Source: CF-118 sp035934385 (lineage in GTDB: Bacteria > Chloroflexota > Dormibacteria > Dormibacterales > Dormibacteraceae). Taken from it: a DNA stretch of 64,000 nucleotides. Under the pieces are notes generated by a model. That model did not search any database, was not told where the DNA came from, and was given only the letters and a program-made list of their open reading frames with translations. The translations under genes were made by a program, and so were the position numbers. Position 1 is the stretch's first letter. Each line of letters opens with the position of its first letter. Shown one piece after another: positions 31,374-39,930 of this stretch. Location: the NCBI GenBank assembly GCA_035934385.1, contig DASYXY010000044.1, forward strand, positions 39,515-103,514. Reading direction: 5' to 3'.

Positions 31374-32543
31374 ATGACCCGCATCGCGCTGCCCTCGCTC
31401 GCGCACGGACCCGCCGAAACCGAGCACTCCGGCATCCGCGAGATCGGGAATGAAGCCGGGCGGACGCCTGGCGCGATCCAGCTGCACGTTGGCCAGCCGA
31501 ACTTCCCGACACCGAAGCACATCGGCGAGGCCGGCAAGCGCGCCATCGACGAGGGCAAGACGTTCTACACGCACACGCAGGGATTGATCGGCCTGCGCGA
31601 AAAGCTCGTGGCCAAGCTTGGCCGCGTCAACGGCATTCAAGTCACGCCCGATCGCATCGCCACCACTCCCGGCGGCGTCGGCGCCATCGCTGCTGTGTTC
31701 GCCGCGGTGCTCGAGCCCGGAGACGAGGTGCTCTTGCCGGATCCCGGCTGGCCGAACACGCGGATCATGCTCACCTGGACCAACACCCGAGGCGTGTTCT
31801 ATCCATGCCCGCCGGCAAACGGGTTCGTCCCCGACCTCGACGAGCTCGAGAAGCTGATCACGCCACGGACCAAGCTGCTGCTGATCAACAGCCCCAACAA
31901 CCCGACGGGCGCCGTCTACCCACGACCGGTTGTCGAGCGCGTGATCGAGATCGCCCAGCGCCACAACCTGTGGCTGCTGAGCGACGAGTGCTACGACCAG
32001 ATCCTGCTCGACGCCGAATGGACGAGCCCCGCATCGCTCGCGCCCGACGATCCGCGCATCGCGTCCGTGTTCACGTTCTCGAAGACGTACGCGATGACCG
32101 GCTGGCGGCTGGGTTACGTCGCGGGTTCAGCGGAGCTCCTCGACACCGTCACGAAGGTGTTGGAGTCCAACTCGTCATGCGTGTCGACCATCACGCAGGT
32201 CGCTGGTGAGGCCGCACTCACCGGCCCGCAGGATTGCGTGAGCGAGATGAACGAGGCGTACCTGCGCCGACGAGAGGCGGTGGTGGACATCCTCCGCGAG
32301 GCCGATCTCTTCATCAGCGAGCCGAAGGGCGCCTTCTACTGCATGGCGGACGTGTCGCCGTCGGGTCTGGGGTCGCGCGATTTCGCGTTCAAGCTGCTGC
32401 GCGAGCGAGGCGTGGCGGTGGCGCCGGGCAGTGCCTTCGGCCAGGTGGCGAAGGGCGCCGTGAGGATCAGCCTCGCCAGCTCGGACCAGGACCTGCGCGA
32501 GGGCGTTGGCCGCCTGGCGAACTACGTCCGGGAGCTGGCGTAA
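31374..32543 (+). CDS. Class I/II PLP-dependent aminotransferase (aspartate aminotransferase-like)
   Basis: A 389-residue fold-type I aminotransferase. The PLP lysine is Lys237 in TFSKTYAMTG. The cofactor ring is held by Asp204 and Tyr207 (SDECYDQI), the phosphate by the Arg245 region, and Asn176 lies in SPNNPTG. The N-terminal VGQPNFPTP is usual for the aspartate/aromatic subgroup. The substrate cannot be fixed from sequence. It follows the SRPBCC pair on the same strand. Confidence 0.9.
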   Translation: MTRIALPSLAHGPAETEHSGIREIGNEAGRTPGAIQLHVGQPNFPTPKHIGEAGKRAIDEGKTFYTHTQGLIGLREKLVAKLGRVNGIQVTPDRIATTPGGVGAIAAVFAAVLEPGDEVLLPDPGWPNTRIMLTWTNTRGVFYPCPPANGFVPDLDELEKLITPRTKLLLINSPNNPTGAVYPRPVVERVIEIAQRHNLWLLSDECYDQILLDAEWTSPASLAPDDPRIASVFTFSKTYAMTGWRLGYVAGSAELLDTVTKVLESNSSCVSTITQVAGEAALTGPQDCVSEMNEAYLRRREAVVDILREADLFISEPKGAFYCMADVSPSGLGSRDFAFKLLRERGVAVAPGSAFGQVAKGAVRISLASSDQDLREGVGRLANYVRELA

Positions 32544-32574
32544 CCAGGCTTACCGGCTCGGCGTTGGAGCCTGC

Positions 32575-32670
32575 GTGTTGCTGCTACGGCTGATTCTCTC
32601 GATGGCGGTGAAGGTGCTCCGGCCGGGGCGCCTGCGCCTGGAGATGGTCCGCCTGCAGCACGGCCTCTAG
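32575..32670 (+). CDS. Possible 31-residue hydrophobic microprotein
   Basis: GTG 32575 opens a frame coding LLLRLILSMAVKVLRPGRL and then a short basic tail. Its TAG shares the CTAG at 32667-32670 with the stop of the convergent rlmD gene, the same arrangement seen at four other convergent pairs here. No ribosome site is clear and no family is recognised, so it may be chance. Confidence 0.25.
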   Translation: MLLLRLILSMAVKVLRPGRLRLEMVRLQHGL

Positions 32671-33929
32671 CTCCGCTTCAGGAGGCCCACCGACTCGATG
32701 TGGTACGTGTGCGGAAACATGTCCACGATGGCCGCCCGCTCGATCGTGTAGCCGCCGCGGGTCAGCGCGGCCAGGTCGCGAGCGTGGGTCGACGGCTCGC
32801 AGGAGATGTAGACGAGCCTTTCGGGCCCGAGCCGGATGATCTCCGCCAGCGCCTCAGGCTCGCAGCCCGCACGCGGCGGGTCAAGGACCGCGGCGCCGAA
32901 CCGGCCGATGCGCACCTGCCTGAGCGCCGTCTCGACCTTCCCCGGCAGGTAGTCGACCTTCGCGGAGTTGATGCGGGCGTTGAGGCGGCCGAGCTGCACC
33001 GCGTGCGGGTTCTCCTCGACCGCGGTCACGCTCTCCGCATCGCGCGCGACCGCGGACGATATGGTGCCGATGCCCGCGTAGAGGTCAAGCACTCGGTCGC
33101 CTTTCGCGGGCGCGAGCATGTGGAGGGCTGCTCGATAGAGGACGAGCATCTGCCGGTAGTTCGTCTGCACGAACGTGTCGCTGCGCACGCGAAACGTCAT
33201 CCCCCAGAACTCCAGTGAAACCGCATCGTCGAGCAGCACATGGTCCGGCAGCAGCTCCGCAACTCGGTCCGCGAGCTCTGCCTGCGGCCAGGCGCCGACG
33301 CGGCCGCGAAAGCGGAGACGCCACAACAGTCCCGGCCCGCCAGGCTCGACGGTCAAAAGCAGGTTCTGGATCCCGGGAATCCGCAGCTCCGACGCGGCCT
33401 GCGCGAAAGCCTTGACCGCATGCTCGATGCGTTCGTCATGGATCGGGCACGCTGAGATCGGCTGCACCGTGTGCGAGCGCATCGGGTGGAAGCCGAAGCG
33501 GACGCCGGCCGAGGTCTCGATCGCCTCGAACTCGCCGCGGATCCGGTAGCGCCACGGATCGTCCATGCCGAGCACCTGGGTGCCGGCCGGCAGCTCGAGG
33601 CCGGCCCTCCTCCAGGACTCCGCGACGATCTGTCGCTTGAGCTCGAGCTCGTAGGCGTAGTCGGCGTGCTGCCACTGACAGCCGCCGCAGCGGGTCAGGA
33701 ATTCAGGCTGTGAGGCGCCCGGTCCAAAGTGAGGACATTTCGGGGGCACCCTGTGGGGTGAAGCCTCGATCACATGTAAAGCCGAAGCAACGTCGACGCC
33801 GCCCTGGCGGCCGCGCGCCTCTGCCTCGACCACCTCGCCGGGTAGGGCGTAGTTGACGAGCCAGACCTTGCCTTCGTCCCTGGCGATGCACGCGCCGCCG
33901 TGCGCCGGGGACTCCGGCCTGAGGATCAA
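32667..33929 (-). CDS. 23S rRNA (uracil-C5)-methyltransferase, RlmD/RumA type
   Basis: A 420-residue class I SAM methyltransferase. An N-terminal TRAM-like RNA-binding part (ESPAHGGACIAR) precedes a 4Fe-4S cluster with Cys65, Cys81, Cys84 and Cys161. The SAM site is VLDLYAGIGTISSAVA; the RNA-binding DPPRAGCEPEA and catalytic YISCEPSTHARDL (Cys377) follow. It makes 5-methyluridine in 23S rRNA or tRNA. TTG 33929 is chosen because it overlaps the stop of the PHP gene as TTGA and begins right at the TRAM-like domain; longer forms would run through low-complexity Gly/Arg sequence. Confidence 0.9.
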   Translation of the reverse strand: MILRPESPAHGGACIARDEGKVWLVNYALPGEVVEAEARGRQGGVDVASALHVIEASPHRVPPKCPHFGPGASQPEFLTRCGGCQWQHADYAYELELKRQIVAESWRRAGLELPAGTQVLGMDDPWRYRIRGEFEAIETSAGVRFGFHPMRSHTVQPISACPIHDERIEHAVKAFAQAASELRIPGIQNLLLTVEPGGPGLLWRLRFRGRVGAWPQAELADRVAELLPDHVLLDDAVSLEFWGMTFRVRSDTFVQTNYRQMLVLYRAALHMLAPAKGDRVLDLYAGIGTISSAVARDAESVTAVEENPHAVQLGRLNARINSAKVDYLPGKVETALRQVRIGRFGAAVLDPPRAGCEPEALAEIIRLGPERLVYISCEPSTHARDLAALTRGGYTIERAAIVDMFPHTYHIESVGLLKRS

Positions 33930-34705
33930 CGGCGCCAGAGAGCGGTCGGCTCGGGCGCGGGCTTGAACCCCACCGCCTCGACCACCTCCGCCGCCGCCTC
34001 GAAGCCCGCGGCGATCCTGGCCGGGTCGTGCGCGTCGCTGCCGAACGACACCGCCTTGCCGCCCGCCTCGCGCCACCAGCGCAGCACCGCCTCGCTTGGA
34101 CACAGCACGTTGCCGCGGGTCGTGTTGACCTCGAGCACAAGCTCCCGCCCGACGGCGGCCGTGAGGATGTTCCGGAGCTGCTCCTCGAAGTCCTGCTCGC
34201 GGTATTCGTGCCAGTAGCGCTTCGGGTAGTCGAGGTGCGCGAGCGTCTGGAAAGGTTGCCCGCGCTCGATCATCGCGATGGTTTCTGCGAAGAACGACTG
34301 CGTGAATACGACAGGGTCGACGTCAGGAATCTTCGCAAGCTGGCTCGCGTCCACGATTCGATCGCCTACACGCACGCAATGCACCGACCCGAGCACGTGG
34401 TCGAGCCTGCCCGCGCCGAGAACGCGGCGCGTCTCCTCGGGAAACCAGTGCGGCTCTCCCAGCTCCACGCCGCTGTGAATCCGCAGATTCTTGAATTTCG
34501 TGCGGCATCGCTCCACCGCCTCGAGGTAGCCCACGATGTCGACGCAGTACTGGCCAGGGTTGACCTTGACGAAGTCGGCGTGGTCGGTGAAGGCGATCGC
34601 GGGCAGCCCAATCTCGAGTGCTCGCTCGCAGCTGCGCTCCATTGATCCATGCGGAGCGTCGTACGACCACTCGGTGTGGACGTGGTAGTCGGGGATCGAC
34701 GGCAC
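33926..34705 (-). CDS. PHP-domain phosphoesterase (histidinol-phosphatase-like)
   Basis: A 259-residue PHP protein of the HisK type. Metal ligands are visible in order: DYHVHTEWSYDA, AFTDHADF, GVELGEP, GSVH, AHLDYPKRY and FGSDAHDP. Histidinol phosphatase activity (histidine synthesis) is the usual annotation, but the trimetal site serves many phosphoesters and no his genes are nearby. The GTG start is 1 nt after the gatB stop, and its own stop overlaps the next start (TTGA), so it belongs to the pcrA-ligA-gatCAB run. Confidence 0.85.
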   Translation of the reverse strand: MPSIPDYHVHTEWSYDAPHGSMERSCERALEIGLPAIAFTDHADFVKVNPGQYCVDIVGYLEAVERCRTKFKNLRIHSGVELGEPHWFPEETRRVLGAGRLDHVLGSVHCVRVGDRIVDASQLAKIPDVDPVVFTQSFFAETIAMIERGQPFQTLAHLDYPKRYWHEYREQDFEEQLRNILTAAVGRELVLEVNTTRGNVLCPSEAVLRWWREAGGKAVSFGSDAHDPARIAAGFEAAAEVVEAVGFKPAPEPTALWRR

Positions 34706-34706
34706 G

Positions 34707-36119
34707 CTAGCCGAGAAGTTTCTGCAGGAGCCGGTTCGTGATACTCGGATTCGCCTGCGGAGCTCTCTTCTTGAGGTCGGCCATCAGGGCGCCCAGCGCC
34801 TGTTTCTTGCCGGCCCGGTAGTCGGCGGCGGCCTTTGAGTTGTCGGCGATGACCTCGCGGACGATTGCCTCGAGCTCCGACTCGTCGCTCACCTGCGCGA
34901 AACCTCGCTCGGCGACCACCTCAGCGGCCGACCGCTGAGACCGGATCGACTCCGCCAGCACCTCGCGGCCCTGGTCGCGCGTGATCGACCCCGAGCTCAC
35001 GAGTTTCACGACATCGGCGAGCTGGGTGATGGTCGGAACGATGCCGCCGGGCGCAACCTCGCCGATGATCCAGTTCGCGGCTGGCTTGGCGTCGGCTCCC
35101 GCGCGAACCGCCCCTTCGAACAGGTCGGCCAGCTCGCGCTCCGCGGCGATGAGCGACGCATCAGCTGTGGGCAGCCCGTACTGCGCCACCAGCCGTCGGC
35201 GCCTGGCTTCCGGCAGCTCGGGCAGCGAGCGGCGCAGCTCCTCGATCCACGCCGGGTCGAGCTCGAGCGGCGGTAGGTCCGGCTCGGGAAAGTAACGGTA
35301 GTCCTCCGCGAACTCCTTGGTCCGCTGCGAGAACGTGCGCTGCTCGGCGTCCGACCATCCGCGCGTCTCCTGCACCACGCCGTGGCCGGACTCGAGGGCC
35401 TCGATCTGGCGCTGCACCTCGAAATCGATGGCGCGGTACAGATTGCGAAACGAGTTGATGTTCTTCAGCTCGGTCTTCACACCAAGCTCGGTCGAGCCGG
35501 CGCGTCGCACCGAGATGTTCGGCTCGGCGCGCAGCTGGCCCTTCTCCATGTCGGCCTCGGAGGCGCCGACGGTGCGCAGCAGCGTGCGCAAAGCCATGGC
35601 ATAGTCGCGCGCTTCCTCGGCCGATCGGATGTCGGGCTCGCTCACGATCTCCATCAGCGGCACGCCGGCGCGGTTCAGGTCGACGAACGATTCCCACGCC
35701 TTATGCAGCTTGTCGCCCGCGTGCACGAGCTTGCCCGTGTCCTCCTCAAGGTGCACCCGACGGATGCGCACGCGCTGCTCGCCAACGTCGAGGTGGCCGT
35801 CGTGACTCATCGGCAGGTCGTACTGGCTGATCTGGTAGCCCTTCGGCAGGTCGGGGTACATGTAGTTCTTGCGGTCGAACTTCGTGTGGCGCGGGATCTC
35901 GCAATCGAGCGCCACCGCGGTCTTCAGGCACGCTTCGACCGCCGCCTTGTTGATGACCGGCAGCACGCCAGGCAGGCCGAGGCACACGGGACACGTGTGC
36001 GTGTTCGGAGCCGCGTTCAGCGGCGCGATCGCGCAACTGCAGAACATCTTGGTGCGCGTGGTCGGCTGGACGTGCACCTCCATGCCGATCACGACCTCCC
36101 ACCCGGAGTGATCAGTCAA
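34707..36119 (-). CDS. gatB: Asp-tRNA(Asn)/Glu-tRNA(Gln) amidotransferase subunit B
   Basis: A 470-residue GatB. It has VIGMEVHVQPTT at the start, the zinc site with FCSC and CPVCLG, and the kinase-like core with KNYMYPDLPKGYQISQ. A C-terminal YqeY-like helical tail holds the tRNA. With GatC and GatA it turns Glu-tRNA(Gln) and/or Asp-tRNA(Asn) into the amide forms. TTG 36119 is chosen because it gives the usual 7-9 residue lead before VIGMEVH; it overlaps the gatA stop by 8 bp. Confidence 0.95.
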   Translation of the reverse strand: MTDHSGWEVVIGMEVHVQPTTRTKMFCSCAIAPLNAAPNTHTCPVCLGLPGVLPVINKAAVEACLKTAVALDCEIPRHTKFDRKNYMYPDLPKGYQISQYDLPMSHDGHLDVGEQRVRIRRVHLEEDTGKLVHAGDKLHKAWESFVDLNRAGVPLMEIVSEPDIRSAEEARDYAMALRTLLRTVGASEADMEKGQLRAEPNISVRRAGSTELGVKTELKNINSFRNLYRAIDFEVQRQIEALESGHGVVQETRGWSDAEQRTFSQRTKEFAEDYRYFPEPDLPPLELDPAWIEELRRSLPELPEARRRRLVAQYGLPTADASLIAAERELADLFEGAVRAGADAKPAANWIIGEVAPGGIVPTITQLADVVKLVSSGSITRDQGREVLAESIRSQRSAAEVVAERGFAQVSDESELEAIVREVIADNSKAAADYRAGKKQALGALMADLKKRAPQANPSITNRLLQKLLG

Positions 36120-37572
36120 CGAGCGCGACCTCGACGCGCATGTCAGCGGCGAGCTCGTAGGCGCGGGCGACGCGCAGCGCGATGTCCTCTCGCCATTGCG
36201 GGGCGAGAACCTGAAGCCCAACCGGCAGGCCGTCGCTCATGCCGCACGGCACGCTGATGCCTGGCAGGCCGGCGAGGTTGCCGCCGAGTGTGAGCACGTC
36301 GCACAGGTACATCGAAAGCGGATCCTGGGTCTTGGACCCTATCGGGAACGCGACGGTCGGTGAGGTGCCGCTGACGATCGCGTCGCAGCCGGCGAAGGCA
36401 GCGTCGAAGTCCTGCTTGATCAGCGTGCGGACCTTCTGGGCTTTGAGGTAATACGCGTCGTAGTAGCCGCTCGACAGCGCGTATGTGCCAAGCATCACGC
36501 GGCGACGCACCTCGGCACCGAAGCCTTTGCGCCGGGTCTTCATGTACGCCTCGGTTATGTTCTGCGCGTCCTGCTCCGACATCCCGTACCGCACGCCGTC
36601 GAAGCGGGCGAGGTTGGACGAGCATTCGGCCGGCGCGATGATGTAGTACGCCGCCAGGCCGTAATCGGTGTGCGGCAACCGGACGTCGACGAGCTCCGCG
36701 CCCGCGGATTCCAGAGTGTTCAGCGCTTTCTGGATCGCAAGACGAACGCCCGGCTCCATGCCCTCGACCTCGAAATACTCCCGCGGAACCCCGAGCCGCA
36801 TCTTGTCGACCCCGTCATGCAGCCCGCGTGTCACGTCGTTCGGCCGATCCGCGCAGGTCGAGTCGAGCGGGTCGTGGCCCGCCATCGTCTGGAGCACGAG
36901 CGCGCAGTCCTCCACCGATCGTGTGAACGGCCCGATCTGGTCGAGGCTGGACGCGAAGGCGATTAGCCCGTAACGACTCACTCGGCCATACGTCGGCTTC
37001 ATCCCGATGACGCCGCACAACGCCGCGGGCTGGCGGATCGACCCACCTGTATCGCTCCCCAGGCTGAAGGTCGCCTCCCCGGCCGCCACCGCGGCCGCAC
37101 TTCCGCCCGAGCTTCCGCCCGGCACGCGGTCGAGTCCCCAGGGGTTATGCGTCGGGAAGTAGCCTGAGTTCTCGGTCGAGCTGCCCATCGCGAACTCGTC
37201 GCAGTTGGTGACCCCGAGCATCACAGCTCCGGCGTCAAAGAGGCGCTGAACCGCCGTGCCTGTGTACGGAGGCTTGAAGCCCTTGAGGATCTGCGAGCCG
37301 GCCGTGGTCTCGACCCCTTTGACGCACAGCACGTCCTTGACGGCCATCGGGATTCCGGCCAGCGGACCCGCGGAGCCGTCGCGCAGTGCGCGGTCGGCTG
37401 CCTGCGCCTGCTCCGCCGCCTTTGTGCTGGTGAGGCGGAGATACGCCTTGACATCGGAGTCCGCCGCCTCGATTCGTTCCAGGTGCAGCCCGAGGAGCTC
37501 CTGCGCCGACAGCTCGCGCTCGTCGAGCAGGTGCCGCAGCTCGCTGATCGTCAGGTGCGTCGGGTCGGACAC
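36112..37572 (-). CDS. gatA: Asp-tRNA(Asn)/Glu-tRNA(Gln) amidotransferase subunit A
   Basis: A 486-residue amidase that frees ammonia from glutamine for GatB. The Ser-cisSer-Lys triad is Lys79 (MAVKDVL), Ser154 (PGGSSGGS) and Ser178 (DTGGSIRQPA), numbers that match GatA of Staphylococcus. GTG 37572 lies 2 nt after the gatC stop and places the first helix (HLTISELRHLLDERELS) at the N-terminus as usual. Confidence 0.96.
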   Translation of the reverse strand: MSDPTHLTISELRHLLDERELSAQELLGLHLERIEAADSDVKAYLRLTSTKAAEQAQAADRALRDGSAGPLAGIPMAVKDVLCVKGVETTAGSQILKGFKPPYTGTAVQRLFDAGAVMLGVTNCDEFAMGSSTENSGYFPTHNPWGLDRVPGGSSGGSAAAVAAGEATFSLGSDTGGSIRQPAALCGVIGMKPTYGRVSRYGLIAFASSLDQIGPFTRSVEDCALVLQTMAGHDPLDSTCADRPNDVTRGLHDGVDKMRLGVPREYFEVEGMEPGVRLAIQKALNTLESAGAELVDVRLPHTDYGLAAYYIIAPAECSSNLARFDGVRYGMSEQDAQNITEAYMKTRRKGFGAEVRRRVMLGTYALSSGYYDAYYLKAQKVRTLIKQDFDAAFAGCDAIVSGTSPTVAFPIGSKTQDPLSMYLCDVLTLGGNLAGLPGISVPCGMSDGLPVGLQVLAPQWREDIALRVARAYELAADMRVEVALVD

Positions 37573-37574
37573 GA

Positions 37575-37868
37575 CTAAGCGTCTTCCTGGATGGAGGGCA
37601 CGCGGAAGCGCCCGCCGACAGCCGCCGGCGCGTTGGCCAGCGCCTCCTCCTGTGTCAGGCACGGGCGCGGCTCGTCGTCGCGCAGCGTGGCCGCGACCTC
37701 GACCACCTGCGCCGTCGGTGGGATCGCGTCGGTGTTTAGCTCCTGCAGCCGATCGATGTGGCGGAGGATGCCGCTCAGCTGCTCGGCGTAGAAATCCTCG
37801 TCGCCAGGCTCGAGGCCAAGCCGCGCGAGCAGGGCGACGTGGCGAACTTGATCGCGCGAGAGCGGCAC
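37575..37868 (-). CDS. gatC: Asp-tRNA(Asn)/Glu-tRNA(Gln) amidotransferase subunit C
   Basis: A 97-residue GatC, the linker that wraps GatA to GatB: QVRHVALLARLGL at the start, LSGILRHIDRLQELNT in the middle, and a C-terminal RDDEP and RFRVPSI tail. It is the first gene of gatCAB, 76 bp after ligA, with a hairpin in the gap. Confidence 0.92.
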   Translation of the reverse strand: MPLSRDQVRHVALLARLGLEPGDEDFYAEQLSGILRHIDRLQELNTDAIPPTAQVVEVAATLRDDEPRPCLTQEEALANAPAAVGGRFRVPSIQEDA

Positions 37869-37911
37869 GCGGAAAGCTTACCGGCGACGTTCTACTGAAC
37901 TCCCCTCCCGA

Positions 37912-37936
37912 CCTCCCCGCTACAAGCGCGGGGAGG
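37912..37936. other. Perfect 9-bp stem-loop between ligA and gatC
   Basis: CCTCCCCGC pairs with GCGGGGAGG around a 7-nt loop. It has no T-run on either strand, so it looks like an mRNA hairpin or processing site rather than a terminator. Confidence 0.5.
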
Positions 37937-37944
37937 AGACGCGC

Positions 37945-39930
37945 CTACTTGCCGACTAGTTTCAGGAACTCCTGCTCGTCCAGGATCTTCAGCTTCAGCT
38001 TCTGCGCTTTCTCGAGCTTGGAGCCGGCGTCCGGTCCGGCGACGACGTAGTCGGTCCGCGCGCTCACGCTTCCAGCCGCCTTGCCGCCGAGCTTGCGCAC
38101 CAGTGCCTCCGCGTCTGGCCGGCCCATCGTCTCCAGCGTGCCCGTGAAGACGAAGGTCTTGCCTGTGAACGGACCGTCACCCACCGGCTCCGCCGCCTGA
38201 GGCACAACGCCCGCCTTGAGGATCTTGGCCACCAGGTCTCCGCCCTGGCCGTCGAAGAACATGAACACCTCGCGCGCCATGTTCGGGCCCACGCCTTCGA
38301 CTCGAAGCAGGTCCTCCTCACTCGCACCGCGCAGCTTCTCGATGCTGCCGAACTCCCCAGCCAGCATCTCAGCCGTGGCCCAGCCTACCTGCGGGATCCC
38401 GAGCGCTCCTAGAAACCGGCTGAGGTCTGGAGTCTTGCTGGCGGCGATGCGGTCGACCAGGTTCTGCGCTGATTTCTCGGCGAAGCCATCGAGCTCCACC
38501 ACCTGCCCCTTGCGCAGACGAAAGAGATCGCTCGGGTCTTCGGCCAACTTGCGTTCGATCAGCTGCGTGAGCGTGGCGTAACCGAGGCCTTCGATGTCGA
38601 ACACTGCGGCGAAGTGGCGCAGCCGCTCGAGGCGCTGCGCGCCACAGAAGGGATTGATGCAGCGATGCGCGATGTACGGTTCCTCGCGCACCACCTTTCC
38701 CCCGCACACGGGACACTTCGCGGGCATGCGCCAGCCTTGCTTCGGCTTCGCGACGCTGACGATCTCTGGAATGACGTCGCCGGCACGATGGATCATCACC
38801 TTCGCGCCCACGTAGACCCCCTTCTCGTTGACCTGGGCCTCGTTGTGCATCGTGATGTTGCGCACCGTCACGCCGCCCACGACAACCGGGCGAACATGCG
38901 CCACCGGCGTGAGCACTCCCGTGCGGCCGACGTAACACTCGATCGATTCAACGACCGTCTCCGCCTGCTCGGGCGCGTATTTGAACGCGATGGCCCACCG
39001 AGGCGAGCGGGCGACGAATCCCAGCTCGATCTGCTGGGGAAAGCCGTCGACCTTGACCACGATGCCGTCGATCTCGTGCTCGAGCTCATGGCGCTTCCGC
39101 TGCCACTCGGCGTGGTATTCGATGACCTCGTCGATCGAGTTGAGCCGGCGGCGGTGCTTGTTGACGCGGAATCCCATCGCTTCGAGCGATGCGAGCACCT
39201 CCCACTGCGAGCGCGCCTTGCCTGCCGGATCGAGCGTGTACATGAACGTCTGCAGGTCGCGCGACGCGGTCACGCCTGCGTCGATCTGGCGCACGCTGCC
39301 TGCCGCGGTGTTGCGAGGGTTGACGAAGCGCGGCTTGCCGGCCGCCTCCATCTCGCGATTCAGCTTCTCGAATCCGGCGATCGGGAAGTACACCTCGCCG
39401 CGGACTTCAAAGATCTCCGGTAAGCCCGGCGCCGGCTTGACGTTCAGCGGCACGCTGCGGATGGTCTTGATGTTCGAGGTCACGTCCTCGCCGACGGCGC
39501 CATCACCCCGCGTGGCCGCCCGCGTGAGGCGTCCCTTCGTGTACTGGAGGCTGATCGCCAAACCATCGATCTTCAGCTCGCAGCAGTACACGACGTCGCC
39601 ACCGATCGCGCCGCGCACGCGCTTGTCGAACGCACGGATCTCTTCCTCGTCGAACGCGTTCTGCAGGCTGAGCATCGGCGAGCGATGACGCACCTTCGCG
39701 AACTGCTCCGATGCCACTCCGCCCACACGCTGCGTCGGCGAGTCGGCCGTGATCAGGTCGGGCCGCTCTTCCTCGATGCGGCGCAGGTCCAGCACCAGCG
39801 CGTCGAATTCGGCGTCCGAAATCTCGGGGTTGTCGAGCACGAAGTACGCGTGCTCGTGTCGCCGAATCTCCTCGCGCAATCGCTCGGCGCGCTTCCTGAG
39901 GTCGGGCGCCGTAGTTTTGCGCTTGGTCAC
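37945..39930 (-). CDS. ligA: NAD-dependent DNA ligase
   Basis: A 661-residue LigA. The Ia and adenylation domains carry the nucleophile Lys120 in ELKIDGLAI. The OB-fold follows, then a four-cysteine zinc finger (CPVCGG, then CINPFC), helix-hairpin-helix repeats, and a C-terminal BRCT domain from about 585 (GKTFVFTGTLETM). It seals nicks using NAD+. GTG 39930 overlaps the pcrA stop (GTGA) and gives the normal length for the family. Confidence 0.96.
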   Translation of the reverse strand: MTKRKTTAPDLRKRAERLREEIRRHEHAYFVLDNPEISDAEFDALVLDLRRIEEERPDLITADSPTQRVGGVASEQFAKVRHRSPMLSLQNAFDEEEIRAFDKRVRGAIGGDVVYCCELKIDGLAISLQYTKGRLTRAATRGDGAVGEDVTSNIKTIRSVPLNVKPAPGLPEIFEVRGEVYFPIAGFEKLNREMEAAGKPRFVNPRNTAAGSVRQIDAGVTASRDLQTFMYTLDPAGKARSQWEVLASLEAMGFRVNKHRRRLNSIDEVIEYHAEWQRKRHELEHEIDGIVVKVDGFPQQIELGFVARSPRWAIAFKYAPEQAETVVESIECYVGRTGVLTPVAHVRPVVVGGVTVRNITMHNEAQVNEKGVYVGAKVMIHRAGDVIPEIVSVAKPKQGWRMPAKCPVCGGKVVREEPYIAHRCINPFCGAQRLERLRHFAAVFDIEGLGYATLTQLIERKLAEDPSDLFRLRKGQVVELDGFAEKSAQNLVDRIAASKTPDLSRFLGALGIPQVGWATAEMLAGEFGSIEKLRGASEEDLLRVEGVGPNMAREVFMFFDGQGGDLVAKILKAGVVPQAAEPVGDGPFTGKTFVFTGTLETMGRPDAEALVRKLGGKAAGSVSARTDYVVAGPDAGSKLEKAQKLKLKILDEQEFLKLVGK

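Noticed and set aside
33930..34103. N-terminal extension of the rRNA methyltransferase
   Set aside because: The 58 extra codons are Gly/Arg low-complexity sequence lying antisense-like over another frame of the PHP gene; TTG 33929 fits the TTGA overlap and the domain border.
37912..37936. Rho-independent terminator between ligA and gatC
   Set aside because: The stem is good but neither side has a T-run, and the genes on both sides look like one transcript.
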